Source of the DNA: Blasia pusilla
Taxonomy: Eukaryota; Marchantiophyta; Marchantiopsida; Blasiales
Assembly (NCBI GenBank): GCA_050084515.1
Contig: CM114274.1
Location: 13,454,001-13,518,000, forward strand
DNA length: 64,000 nt
Direction of reading: 5' to 3'
The position numbers and the translations under genes are program-made. The notes under the pieces were generated by a model. It was not told the DNA's origin. It searched no databases and saw only the letters and a list, made by a program, of their open reading frames with translations. Positions 38,037-51,610 of the stretch are shown here, in pieces; positions within the stretch are counted from its first letter, which is position 1, and each line of letters begins with the position of its first letter.

Positions 38037-38205
38037 TAATTTCAACATACCAGTAGAAATACATAGAATTACACGTACATATAGCATACATGTAGAAGTA
38101 CCTCATATATATCCATATATATGCTTTACATATAAGTACATCTCATATGGCTATTTTTGTTCCTTGTGTCCTCAATGAAGTTCAATAATTTCTTAATGTA
38201 AACTC

Positions 38206-39686
38206 TCAAGATCTCCCTTGAAATCCCCTACCAAAGGCATGACAAAAGGCTCTAGATATCATTGTAAGAGCATCCCCATTCTGTTGTAGGACTTCCAACT
38301 CTAATTTTCGCTGTTCAATATCCATTCTTTGACCATCATGTATAACATCTATCATGGCATTAGTAGACTCCTTCATGGCATCTCCCATAGAGCTCTTACG
38401 CCGTCATTTTCCTCTAATCCCATCCTTGAGGCTCTTCCATTTCGAACTTTCCTTGCCGAAATCTACATTGCCACATAACACCACTAAAGTCATTAACTAC
38501 ATTTCCACATAAGACCAAAAAAGTCACAAAAATTATTAAAGACAATTATAAGAACCTTCAGTATGAGCACACGATGAAGGCGCACGCGGGTTAGTTGGGA
38601 TCTCTTCTGCATCCACTGGGATCTGAAATGACTCCACATCTATACAAACAATAAATAAATTAGAAGTAGCATATGTGCATAATAAGTGAAATTAACAAAG
38701 AAAAGAACTTTATTTGTTTCATATTCATGTACCTGGAGAAGACGATGGAGGAGAAGGTTCGTTGGTTGGGATCTCATATGACTCCACCTCTATATAAACA
38801 ACCAATAAGTTAGTAGTAGCCTTGTAGTGATACTAAGAAACAATGACGGTATTGCCGTCACTCCTGTGGGGAATTCCCCACGGGAGTGATTGCAATAATC
38901 ATTGTTTCAAACAAGTAAGTTAAGTTGGTGGTATCCAATTTTTATGATATGATGCAAAACATGAAGTGTCTTTATTTTACAATTGACACTCATGTAAGTT
39001 TTCATTACAGGTTCATGATTGGGAGCGAAAGGCCAAAAGCGGCGAATTGTCTTACTTTGACACTCGCATGTTGAGAAAGGACCAAAAAGCACTAGGTTTA
39101 CCTTCAAACTTTGATGAAGCCTATTACAAGGGTCTAGTAGAATGGCTCCCCAAAAGACAAGACGTGGACCCTGAGAGCATGGGAGTGTCCACCTTTGATA
39201 CTTCACTTCTACCTGATCTTAATGCTAACTTCAATCCTCCACCCATGAGTCCGATAGCTTCACTCGTGCCACCAGGTATATCAATCTTACCAAAAGGAGA
39301 AGGATGTGACCTTGTTTCACAAGCGACAGTGGTAAGACGAGTTCTTGGCGATGTAGCCAGATAAGCTCTCTCTCTTGCTGGTTTTTCTAGAGTGTAAGAG
39401 GGCCTCCGAAATGAGAGAATAATATGAGAGCACTCTATTTATTTTTGCACGCCTGGCCATCACGAATAGGTTGCTTTATCCCATTCTTCAAACAAAAGTT
39501 AGCCATTTTTTTCCACTTTTGTTTTAAGGTGGCCATAGTAGATTGAGTAGTATAATTCAGTTCTAATCTCTCCATTTCATCTCGTTTTGCTACAATCAGA
39601 ATTTGAATCTCGGAAGTTGTCCATGGAATCAGCTTAGCATTTTGCGTTGGTACTTGAGAATCGAGTATGACACAATCCTCGTCCAT
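38206..39686 (-). pseudogene. Harbinger ORF1 (Myb/SANT DNA-binding protein) with inverted middle
   Basis: 39686-39435 (-) is the N-terminal SANT/trihelix-like domain: PWTTSEIQILIVAKRDEMER, LKQKWKKMANF and ending QACKNK. The usual continuation (VHDWERKAKSGELSYFD, LPSNFDEAYYKGLVEWLP) is on the plus strand at 39009-39364. The C-terminal part is again on the minus strand, as pieces near 38830-38770 and 38640-38570 and at 38460-38206 (MGDAMKESTNAMIDVI, RKLELEVLQQNGD). So an internal segment of about 0.5 kb is flipped. ORF1 proteins help the transposase bind ends and enter the nucleus. Confidence 0.75.
38838..38907. repeat. 70-bp near-palindrome at the ORF1 inversion boundary
   Basis: The two halves (from AAACAATGA inward to GTGGGGAAT and its complement) pair with a few mismatches. 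It could be a very short palindromic transposon or the scar of the inversion that flipped ORF1's middle. Confidence 0.8.
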
Positions 39687-39810
39687 ATGACTTCCTTCCT
39701 ACAATGGCAAGAAAAAGAGTAGTGAAACTTTTATTTTTGAAAAAATGGATTGAAGAAATAATATGACTTTCCAAGAAAAAGAGAAGTGAAAATTTTATTG
39801 TTACTCTTAT

Positions 39811-40353
39811 GCAAAGATTTCAAGCGGGATGTGATGAGAATTGATGCTATCCCTTCTCAGTCATTGGATGGAATCAAGGAATGGTTGAACTCTATGAACA
39901 TTAAGTACTACGAAAGTAGGATGAATCTCAATTGGCGACCCATACTGAAGACTCTACTCGATGACCCATAAAAGTTTATTGAGGATGGTGGGTGGGAGTT
40001 CCTCAACATGGAGGGTAGCGACTCTGATTTCGAGAAGTCGAGGAATCAGATGAAGGGTATGAGCCCTCGGACGTGGAGGAGGTTTTCGAGGAGTCCGAAG
40101 GTGATTACGATGACGAGTCGTGGTTGAGTCTCGATGAGGATGCTAAAGAGGAGGAGGATTCGGAAGAGGAGGAAGGCTTGACGTGGGATGAGTTAGAGGC
40201 AAAAGCCAAGCGAGAAGATAAGGAGAAAGGTGATGAATTGGATAGCGAAGATGAGAGGAAGAGGAGGAAAGAAAAGGCCGCGGGAAAGTTTAGGGCGCGA
40301 AGTGAGGAAGGAATCAGAGGATGCCCAACAAGAGGCCGAAAGTCCGGAGGTAG
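39811..40353 (+). pseudogene. SPT16: C-terminal fragment of FACT histone chaperone SPT16, captured
   Basis: The translation follows the plant SPT16 C-terminus to its natural stop: KDFKRDVMRIDAIPSQSLDG, IKEWLNSMNIKYYESRMNLN, then FIEDGGWEFLNMEGSDSDFE, an acidic tail (DDESWLSLDEDAKEEEDSEE), TWDELEAKAKREDKEKG and, after a frame change, MPNKRPKVRR-stop at 40351-40353. There is one in-frame TAA at 39969-39971 and frameshifts near 40040 and 40310. About 180 codons are present; the N-terminal aminopeptidase-like and middle domains are absent. SPT16 is a FACT subunit that handles H2A-H2B in chromatin. The piece lies inside the Harbinger element and is not a functional gene. Confidence 0.88.
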
Positions 40354-42800
<2,447 letters not shown>

Positions 42801-42821
42801 GCCCATGGGACCCGACCCTTA

Positions 42822-45223
42822 GAGGATTCTAAATCCGAGGCACACCAAAGTGGTGATGACAATAATATGAAGAGTTTTTCCAACAAGATTTTGATGTTGG
42901 CGATGAAATTGTGATACATATTTTCCGATAAGGATGCTCATATTCCATTATATTCATCCTCTTTTACCACTCCTTTATTCGTGGGACATTATGCTAGCTT
43001 TTAAATAAACTTTCAAAAGAAGTATCCAATCACTAATGTATTCCTGTATGTATTATTTGGCTCATAGATGATCAACTCCACCCATAGGGAAATACAATAC
43101 AATGTTCCAAATCATGAGATAACTTGATAGAATTTCTCTTGCATCCAACTAGATTAGGAGCTGGAGGTGATACACATATGTACATGAATATACTATACTT
43201 CTTATCAATATCTATTTGAAGGGGAGGATGCCTTACTAAGGTCTTATATATATTACGCAAAAATGCGATATCACCAGGATATGAGGGGAGATATCACGTA
43301 GAAGTGTCTCTCCTGCTTCTTGAGCATTCCGTGTTTACTTCGTATATATTAATGCCCCTTCCTCTTTGAGTTGATGGTGTGGCATGCCACACATTTTTCT
43401 ACACATATAATTCTACAACTCAATATGGATTTACCAACACAATAAGATAGTGAGAGTACGTTCCCTATTTGGAGATAGAATCCATGCCATATTTGGTTTG
43501 GACTAGCAAAAAATTGGGCGTTGACTTACAAGATCTTCCTTGGTTTGGTTGGTGATGTTAATGAACTCTAACATCTCTCCATGACTTCCAATGAAGAGGG
43601 GTCACTTGATGTTTGCCCTACTCATTTTAGATGCCTTACTTACATAAGTTTTAATTCATTTCCTTATATGGTTGTACTCAATAATGAATGCATTTGCAAT
43701 TTTAAGGGATAATCAACACATTGAGTCCCAAGATTGCAAGGGATCTCACTATATATATGGAGTCATTACTTTGTATGTTTATGATCATCTACTTCAAACT
43801 TATCATCACAAATACAATTTTTTTTTACAACCTTGCTATTATAGTACTAAGGATAAGAGGCACACATTCACCATCTTAGTTCGTGAGTCATTTTTTTTCC
43901 ATTTATGACTACTTTGCGATTCGTTCATGGGTCCATTTTATGCAAGGCATTCACGATTCCAATATGAGTAGACCTTAGTTTAAAAATATTCCAACTTTTA
44001 CAAGTCAATTGCAAGTAAGCTCCGAGTTACTCAAAATGCAAATGGTTTGAGAACACCTTGAATTGAAATTAACGAGTATGTCTCATAAAATACAAATATC
44101 AAGCATCGTAACTGACAATTGCTACGAGACATAATAGACTCACACAACTCTTGCAACACAATATTTTAGATGCGCTCGCAAATCACTTGCATAGCACCTG
44201 TAAATAAACTTACAAAGGCACTCACCAAAAAGAATCTTGGCCATAAATTTCCCTCTGATCTCTAAACCACTGCATTTTCACTTTCCCTCTCAAATTTTGT
44301 AGACTCCTATCCTCTCTTTGCAACTAGTTTAAGGACAAGTAGATAAGTGAGATTCATGGTGTTGGATTTTTTTCAGAATTCTTAGTTCTAAACTATAAGA
44401 AATAAATCCCTCCTTGTAAACCCTAAAAAAACTTACACAAAATGGGAAAAAATTACACAAATAAAGATCAATTCAACTTCAAGGGTCTTGCAACATAATT
44501 GCAAACTAATTGCATAATATTCACATGCAAACTACTCATAGTATACTCTTAAAGTAGTAGTCCAACCCCAATTAAGACTTGCAAAAAAAAGAATAATCGT
44601 AAGCATCCTTGTATCCATAGTAATGCTATAAGAATGCTAAAGACTAGCTCAAAGGTGAGGATGGAGAGTGATTTGAGGAGCCACTAATGGTGAATTTAAG
44701 AAGTCACATTCTAGTTACAACAATGTTCACTTAGGGAGAAAATCTATTAGCTAGGTGTTACATGCTAAAGAAAGGGAGCCTTTGCAATTTGGCACATGGT
44801 TATATGGAGAGTTGGTAGGAAGGATGCATTTGTATATTCAATGAAATTTTATTTTTTGCTTAATTAGAAGACTAATATGTAAGGTCATTTCATGAATATA
44901 GTCTTCGTACAATTGAATTGGTGTTAGACACAAGGTATGCGAAGGATATATAGAGAACAAGCTTGATGATCATAACCATAAGGAGAACAATATTGAGTGG
45001 TGAAGCTTCATAAGCTATACCTCCCTGAGAGGTTCTCCCATCCATAAATGCAAGTTTGAAAATGGGAAAGAAATATAGTAGGATGTCTAATATAAAGGAT
45101 GAAAAAATCAAACCAATCTTTTGTAGGATATGTATTTGAGCATAATTTTTTAACTTGAGAGTAGTCAAAGTAGCTAGGAGAGTTTAGAGTAAACCCAATG
45201 CTTATAATTAGAAGGACCCGACA
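42822..45223. other. AT-rich spacer between Harbinger and P2
   Basis: No gene, RNA or repeat boundary could be supported on either strand. Confidence 0.55.
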
Positions 45224-45430
45224 TGTTGTGCGCATTGTCACATCTGAGTAGCGATAGGCTGAGATCTATCGTGGATAGGGCGTAGGAGCCAGCGGACTAT
45301 CTTGAGTGTAACTTTGTCCCACGGTGTCGGATGAGGTTGAGGATAGGTCCATTGTGTCAAGAACGTCGTTTCTGACAACTTTCATGTTGAGGTCTTTTAT
45401 AGCCGGATGACTTGTTGACCAGGTCACCCG

Positions 45431-45500
45431 CCCCTGGTAACCTGTGCACTCAGGTTACCAAGGGGAGGGCTATTTTTAGGGGAAGAGCCTTTTGGCTCTT
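45431..45500 (+). promoter_or_regulatory. Two hairpins just upstream of the LTR TATA box
   Basis: Hairpin 1: CCCCTGGTAACCTG (45431-45444) pairs with 45451-45465 with one bulged A and loop TGCACT. Hairpin 2: AAGAGCC (45483-45489), loop TTTT, GGCTCTT. Both are kept in the 3' LTR (near 54912-54982), and hairpin 2 also in the inverted LTR at 55819-55836. Confidence 0.75.
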
Positions 45501-45508
45501 CTCAACCC

Positions 45509-45516
45509 TATATAAG
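45509..45516 (+). promoter_or_regulatory. LTR TATA box
   Basis: TATATAAG, 9 bp after hairpin 2. Present also in the 3' LTR (about 54990) and, as GTATATAAGG, in the P1 LTR. Transcription would start about 30 bp downstream, defining the R region. Confidence 0.75.
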
Positions 45517-45713
45517 AGAGGAAGATGGCTTTCCTAAGCCATCTTTCTCATGTTGGGCCGTTGGAGCACCTCCCTTGTATGTGTGTGAGCTAGGACTAGG
45601 GTGCTAGTGTCCGGATTCCTTGATAGCACAGGGTGGACGAGGCTCGATATGCCAATGTAGATTGAGGAGTGGAGTTTTAGGCCGGGTGTGCCGTTTTTAC
45701 CACTCTTTATTTT

Positions 45714-47329
45714 TACATGAGAAAGATGTCAGGGGGCTGGTGGGAATTCGTTGTTTGCAGGTAGGCAAGTGAGTTGCCTTGGTCGGGAGCCCCAGGAGAC
45801 GCGTGTGTTGCGGGTATTTGTCATTTTTTCTGTTTGGAAGGCCGTGGGCGGAAGCGCTGTCCATTTTTCTCAGATTTTTCTAGAGCAGATTGTCGAAGGA
45901 GGACCGCAGGGTGTAACGGGAAGTACGCATCGTCGAGAATCGGCAAGAGGGTTGGGAAATAGAGAGAAATTAGTTTTTAGGGCTTGCAGCCGCCCGGGGG
46001 GCTGTGAAGTAAGGTGATTAGGTCGTAGCCGCCTAGCTGATACGTACGTACACGGCCCGGGGAGAGGCATCGGGGCCGTGAGAGTCGTGTCACAGGAGTC
46101 GCAAGGGCCGGGAGCCAGAAGACGCGCGTCAAGAGGCGCTGTGCGAGGAGGCTGGACGGCCGGAAGGGAAGAGAGAGGGACGGGCCGCATAGGGCCGCGT
46201 GCCCATACCAGATGGCGGCTCCATAGGGAGCCACGCAGGTGTAGTTAAGAGGTAGAAGGGCAGTAAGGAGGCTCAGGGCATAGGTGGGCTCAAGTGCAGG
46301 GAGCCATTGCATAGGGCAGCGCGCTCAGGACCGGAAGGAGAGAGTTGTGGGGGATGCGAAACGAAAGGAGAAAGGAGTGAAGGAGGCATGCCGCATAGGG
46401 CGGCGTGCTCGTAGGGCAATTAAGGGTGCTGAGCGGGTGCTAGCGTGCCAGGCAAAGAGCTCCCTGAACGCGGGAGGTGCGGCCCAAGGAGACATGCGCG
46501 GTGCATAGGGAGTGCGTCGACAGGCGTGGCCACATAAGGCCACGTGCCTTACGCGGTTTAGAGTTGAACGCAACGTCGGGTTAGGGATACGGGGTTGGGT
46601 GCTTTTGAGGAATGTGGGAAAATAGATGTCGTGGTAAGATGGAGTAGACATAGTTGGACAGACGTGGTAGGCATGCTACATAGTTGAGCGGCCGTTTTGG
46701 GTTTAGTTTGACTGCGAGTGAGATGAGGTATTCGCACCGACAGTTCTCGGTGGAGAGTTGACGATGGAGTGTCAGTGCGCTGATGTCGATGTATGGGTTG
46801 TCCGCATCTGTTGACGGGAGGATCGACGTGTTGGTCGAGGAGAGTGTTGTGTTGCGGAGATTGTCATATCATGTGGAGGAGTGCATGTTGACGGTGCAGC
46901 AGGTTGGAGGGCGTGATCAGGTTATCCATTCGAGTCCCCTTTCCCGCACTTGTTGTGTGTGATTGAGAGTGGTGGATATCGGGTAGTAGTTGGTGCTAGG
47001 TGGGTGCAGTGATGGTGACGAGTGTAGATTCTTTTCATGTGTAGCATGTTGGTGGATATACGGCGGTTGCCAAGTAGGGGTCACGTGTATGACCCGAGAG
47101 AGTGTCGCTAGGTTAGCTGAGTCAGTTGGGAGGCTCATGGTGAGCCCGAGTGTTGAGCATGCGTGAGGCCGGGTATGTCATCACGAGATTGATGTTCACA
47201 TAGGTGAGCTAGTGAGGCGTGTGGGAGACTCTCGGTGAGTCTGAGTGCTTGAGCGGGTGAGACAGGGTTTGTCATCACGGCGTTCTTCCAGGGTTCGGAA
47301 GAACGGGTAGTGCGAGCAGTAGTAGTGGT
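45714..47329 (+). other. Long GC-rich leader of P2 with repeated CATAGGG stem-loops
   Basis: No coding domain. Between 46181 and 46548 a short motif recurs about seven times: GCATAGGG or a variant flanked by short self-complementary arms. Examples: GGCCGCATAGGGCC at 46184, GGCTCCATAGGGAGCC at 46217, CCGCATAGGGCGG at 46391 and GTGGCCACATAAGGCCAC at 46526. 46900-47300 holds a diverged pair of GTGAGTCTGAGTG-like blocks. Position and structure would suit a packaging or translation signal; this is inference. Confidence 0.6.
45738..45753 (+). other. Candidate primer binding site
   Basis: TGGTGGGAATTCG begins with TGG and resembles the complement of a tRNA 3' end. It lies about 25 nt after the recognisable LTR end, farther than usual, so the assignment is weak. 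Confidence 0.25.
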
Positions 47330-48700
47330 GTGACACGGAGTGGAGTGAGATACCGAGGGGTTACCAGTGAGGAGCTCCCTCCACATCCATCCGTGACTGG
47401 ATCGTCATCAATGGACACTGGGTCTGGTGACGAGATCACAGACAGAGACAGTAGTACTTGGCAGGAGATGGACGACATGGGCCATCGGGGCATGCGTCGT
47501 TTCTCGGGTGCAGTCGGCACCATCGACTTAGAGGATTTTATCCAGGAGTTCGACACATGGTGCGACTTCCAGGAGATACGGACCCCGACACGGTTCAACC
47601 CTTTCATGGCATGGAAGGGGTTGTTCCAGCACTTGGAGGGTCCTCCGATGGATGACTACATGGAATTTCGATCACTATATTCGAGAGAGATCGATGCCTG
47701 GAGGATGTATTGGGCTCCAGGGTATGTGTCCACTAGTGGTCGCGAGGCATATGATGGGATTGTGAGAGGAGAGAGACCCACACCATCAGCCCACAGACTA
47801 GATGGAGAGGGCAGTGAGAGAGGCGATGTGGCAGAGACCTCTGGTGGTAGAGGGCCACCCAGCTTCAGCCCCACAGTGGAATTCTTCCGATAGTTGGGGA
47901 AGAGCTACCAGGGCGTAGGCACCGACAAGCTGAAGAGTCTACAAGATTTTTAGCGACGATTGGGTGAGAGTATGAGGGAGGCATTCACACGCATGAGGAG
48001 GCTGATCATTGCTACGTTTGGAGTGACTGAGGCGTAGTTAGTCCAGTATTGGTACGGGGTTCTGGACCGAGAACTACGGAGGAGAGTCCGAGATGCGGTG
48101 CTGATTCACAGAGCGAAGCCGACATTGAAGGTGGTCTTTGAGTTGTCTGAGCGTATTGAGCTCAACATGAGTGAGGAGCAGGTAGTGACCGTTGGATTTT
48201 CTCGAGAGTCGACGGGTCCACGAGCAATGGTGACCCCACAGGTGCTACAGCGAGCACCAGTTCCACGAGAGCGGGCCAGTGTGCCTAGAGCAGGGCAGGT
48301 ACCGTGAGCCTATGAGGCAACGACCCGCACCTACATATGTTGCCCAGCAGGGACCGATGTGGTCTTGTTGGATGTGTGGAGGGGTCCATAGGCAGAGAGA
48401 CTACCCACAGCGTGGGAGGACCACCAGCGCCTTTGATTGCTCAGGAGCCATAGGGGATGGCCCCACCACAGCACTAGTGTGACCATTGCCACAGATATGG
48501 TCACACTAGGGATAGATGTTTTGATCTTCGCCGAGGGGCACGTCCAGAGGTAGGTCGAGGGCCTGGGGGCGGTTGTCCTGGAGGAGGTCGGGGAGTTCTT
48601 CCTAGACGTGGGGGTAGAGGACCACCACCAGCAAGAGGAGATGGAGCAAGAGCACCAGAGCCGACACTTCTCTCACGCATCGATCAATTGGAGGAGAGGA
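47330..48700 (+). pseudogene. Gag of P2
   Basis: Capsid-like N-terminal part: RRFSGAVGTIDLEDFIQEFD, NPFMAWKGLFQHLEGPPMDD (47490-47660). A TAG at 47891 and further stops interrupt it; homology continues through REAFTRMRRLIIATFGV, RAKPTLKVVFELSERIELNM to a basic/proline region. Knuckle 1 (CWMCGGVHRQRDY, near 48365) has its last Cys changed to Tyr. Knuckle 2 (CDHCHRYGHTRDRC, 48478-48519) is complete. The frame starts with GTG; no upstream ATG is obvious. Gag would form the particle and bind element RNA. Confidence 0.85.
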
Positions 48701-49053
48701 TTGCTGCCATGACGATGATGCAACTTAGGGAAGGCACGGAGCTGCGAGCAGCTAGTGTGACTCCAACTGCTACCTCTTACCCTGACCCGGGTAAGGATCT
48801 CGCCAGTATGGGATTTATGTGTAGTGCAGCCCAGGTTGAGGCAGCTGCAGTGGTGACTCGAGGTGCTACGAGAGGCACCGAGCCATCGAGAGGTGGAGTT
48901 GAGATTGACCCACTAGAGGGGACCGATGGGCGGCAGGCCAGGGTTCCACAGTCGTTCGCATTGTCGGAGGCACTACACACACCATCGATGGTGCCTTGAC
49001 GACCAGCGGTGCCTAGAGTTCAGGCACCTACGTCGACATCATGAGGAGTTGGA

Positions 49054-49800
49054 GTGACAACTCCTATGCCGGCTCGAGTGGAGTCAGTGTCGACCATAGT
49101 GTTGGAGGTGGCCACCAGAGTGAGTGAGACTCCGCTATTTTCCGCCATAGAGTTGGCGACGTTGGGAGTTGGACCAGCTGAGGTGTTCCGGTTGGCCGCC
49201 ACGTTGTGTGAGCGTGGAGAGATGACTGTTTCTTGTTCAGAGGTAGTTGAGGAGGTGGTGGACTTGCCCTCAAAGCCGGTGCTTGGGACATTCCCCTTAG
49301 AGTCATGGTATGCGGCGGCGGCGAAGTTGGTAGATATGCCAGCTCAACCGGCCATAGAGCGAGCAGTGGTGACACATGGAGTAGTGTTACTGGATAACCG
49401 AGCTAGAGTGTTTCGCTTGGTTAGTCCGACAGGGACAGTATACCACCCGCAGCGTGTCTTGGTTGATTCGGGAGCGCAACCCTTGATGTTAGGGAAGGCG
49501 GCGTGTTTAGCGTTGGGGTTACGGAAGGCCGACATTGAGCCTTGTCCCTTCCAGATACAGACCTCGATTGGAGGCGTATCACCCACTCAGTATATGACTC
49601 GACAGGAGATTGTTGTCAGAGTCCAGCCAGAGCATGCGACGGATAGTGCTATGGTGCGCACATGTGCGATTACGACACCAGCTTAGTCGTATGATGTGTT
49701 GGTGGGGAGGACAGTGTTATATCCCCTAGGATTCATCCTTGACTTCTGGGAGGTGACCGTTGCTTATCGGCCAGGATGGCGGTCAGGTGACGGCCGGATG
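49054..49800 (+). pseudogene. Retroviral-type aspartic protease region of P2
   Basis: The 210-residue open stretch 49054-49686 contains AEVFRLAATLCERGEM, VVLLDNRARVFRLVSPTG and the active-site block RVLVDSGAQPLMLG with an intact Asp-Ser-Gly, then QYMTRQEIVVRVQPEH. A TAG at 49684 is followed in frame by YDVLVGRTVLYPLGF and YRPGWRSGDGR. It precedes the methyltransferase directly, so the domain would be released from the polyprotein by this protease. Confidence 0.85.
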
Positions 49801-50159
49801 AGTCAGTTACCCATGCAGTTTGCGGGACGAGGTGGTCGATCACGAGGCGTCTGTGACCACGTTGGCGGCTTTCACGGTAGTGTTAGTGGCCGGGAGAGTT
49901 GTTGAGGGGAACGCACATGCGGAGGATGTCCCAGTAGCGGATAGTCCCACGGAGAGACATGCCATGGCGGGTGTCTCTTCCCATGTTGGCGAGGCCTCTT
50001 CACCATTGTGGGGTACGACTCAGGATCTACAGAGGAGTGCCGACGACCTCGTGAGGCAGGCGTGGAGTCATGTTTTTGTCCCAGAGCAGCGAGAGTCACG
50101 TGGCGATCGGGCTCTTGGAGTGGAGACGATGACCCCACTAGATACCACACCTGTTGTGT

Positions 50160-51150
50160 GGCAATGCCCAGAGGAGGATGTTAGGGTGTTAGATCTCTTT
50201 AGAGGGATTAGCACCGGATTGGCTGCACTATTGCAGGCGGGCATACGGGTGCATCAGCACCTTTATGTGGAGAGAGATAAGACCGCGCAGCGAGTATCAT
50301 TACGTCACGTGGCGAGATTGGTCCAAAGGTATCATGAGTTGTTGCCGGTATCTGCGATGACGGGATATCAAAGATACGCTACCCGCCGACATCTCTTTGG
50401 TGGGGGCGCAAGATCTGGATAGAGTTGGCACCATTCATTTGGTGATTGCTGGATGGCCATGTCAGGGTCATTCATCAGCTGGCCGAGGATTTGGATTGCA
50501 GGATCCGAGGTCAGGGATGTTTTGGGAGATGCTACGAGTAGTACGACACTTGTAGGAGAGTCAGATATGTTCTCCAGCGTACATTTTGGAGAACGTGCCA
50601 TTTTGGGAGACACTCGTACACGTGTGATAACGAGTGTACATTAGGTGAGGTTCGGGTTGGGACCTGCTGTGTTGTTAGATGCAACGAGAGTTGGGTCACG
50701 TGCCCATCGTCCACGACTCTGGTGGACGAACCTGATACCATCAGAGGTACTGAGTCGAGCATACGGTGGAGTCCAAAGAGCATCACATCTCACAGTGGAT
50801 GCTATTTTGGGCTCAGGGCGTCAATCTCATGTGGTGACACAGGATGATAGACCACCGTTGGCCATGGCCAATAGGGTGGGGGAGTTGAGGGCAGCCTTAC
50901 CTACATTGGTGAGCTTCCCAGCATCCCATGCCTTTTGTCAGGGAGGGCTAGGCATGATTTGGGATGAGGTGACCGGAGCATTGGAGGAACCGACAGCAGA
51001 TGAGCGCGACCGCGCCATGGGGTTCACTACCGGTACTACGGCGGTGCCAGGGATGACTGAGGCATCACGGAGACAGGTGTTGGGGCATGCGATGGACCTC
51101 AACTGTCTCACATGGATAGTCAGCCTAGGTATGGCTGAGCAGAGACGGAT
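50160..51150 (+). pseudogene. DNMT3-like cytosine-5 DNA methyltransferase domain in P2 pol
   Basis: Motifs occur in canonical order. I: LDLFRGISTGLAALLQAGI (near 50190) and YVERDKTAQRVSLRHV. Then DISLVGAQDLDRVGTIHLVI. IV: AGWPCQGHSSAGRG, catalytic Cys at 50460-50462. DPRSGMFWEMLRVVRHL. VI: YILENVP (ENV at 50589-50597). VIII: SRAHRPRLWWTNL (near 50695), like the SAAHRARYFWGN of DNMT3. IX: LPTLVSFPAS. X: RRQVLGHAMDLNCLTWIV (near 51075). Lesions are two frameshifts (near 50352 and 50600) and TAGs near 50554 and 50642. Family role: transfers methyl from SAM to cytosine C5. Position between protease and RT makes it part of the pol polyprotein. Motif order excludes the rearranged DRM type; the PCQG form of motif IV is not the DNMT3 PCN. 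Confidence 0.88.
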
Positions 51151-51610
51151 GCGAGTGTCATCCATGCCGTCACGTCCACGAGTTGGACCATTGCCTCTGT
51201 GGATTTGTACATGCATTGGTGGAAGTAGACGAGGAGAGATATGCACCCATGGACTTCCGGGATGTCGTTCGAGCAGAGAGTGCGAAGGCGGCTAGAGTAG
51301 CACATGTTCATTTTTGGATGTGGAGCATGGTGTAGGAGGTCGAGTGGAGTGGTCTGCTGGAGGTGGCTAGGTTGCTACATAGCAACTAAAGCCGGAGGTT
51401 GCGTCCTCTCCAAGTGAGGTCACGATGGAGACTTGGGAGCTGTGATAGGTCTCAAATTGATAGGAGGAGAGCGACGGTGAGTTCATAGGTTTTCGAGAGG
51501 GCATGTCGGTTGTTTTGCCTTTAGTTTGAGAGACTTGGGTATCTTTGAAGGGTCCGGGATACGGATTGAGTTGGCTAGTGATACGCCGATCTTTCGTCGA
51601 CCCTACAGGT
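51150..51610 (+). other. Linker between methyltransferase and RT in P2
   Basis: Poorly conserved, with several stops. The block AEQRRMRVSSMPSRP follows motif X. It corresponds to the linker that in M1, M2 and P1 reads ERHPW-like; that block is not recognisable in P2. Confidence 0.5.

Larger units (their letters stand above)
45224..45713 (+). mobile_element. 5' LTR of P2
   Basis: Begins TGTTGTGCGCATTGTCACAT and is colinear with the 3' LTR core up to CTCTTTATTTTT. Unlike the 3' copy, it is not followed by the 140-bp tail, so the 5' LTR is shortened at its downstream end or the tail is a separate repeat. Confidence 0.8.

Noticed and set aside
39047-39364. Independent plus-strand gene
   Set aside because: Its content is the middle of Harbinger ORF1 (SYFDTRM, VEWLP), so it is an inverted piece, not a separate gene.
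50160-51150. Methyltransferase as a plant DRM
   Set aside because: DRM enzymes have motifs VI-X before I-V. Here the order is I to X, so DRM is excluded.
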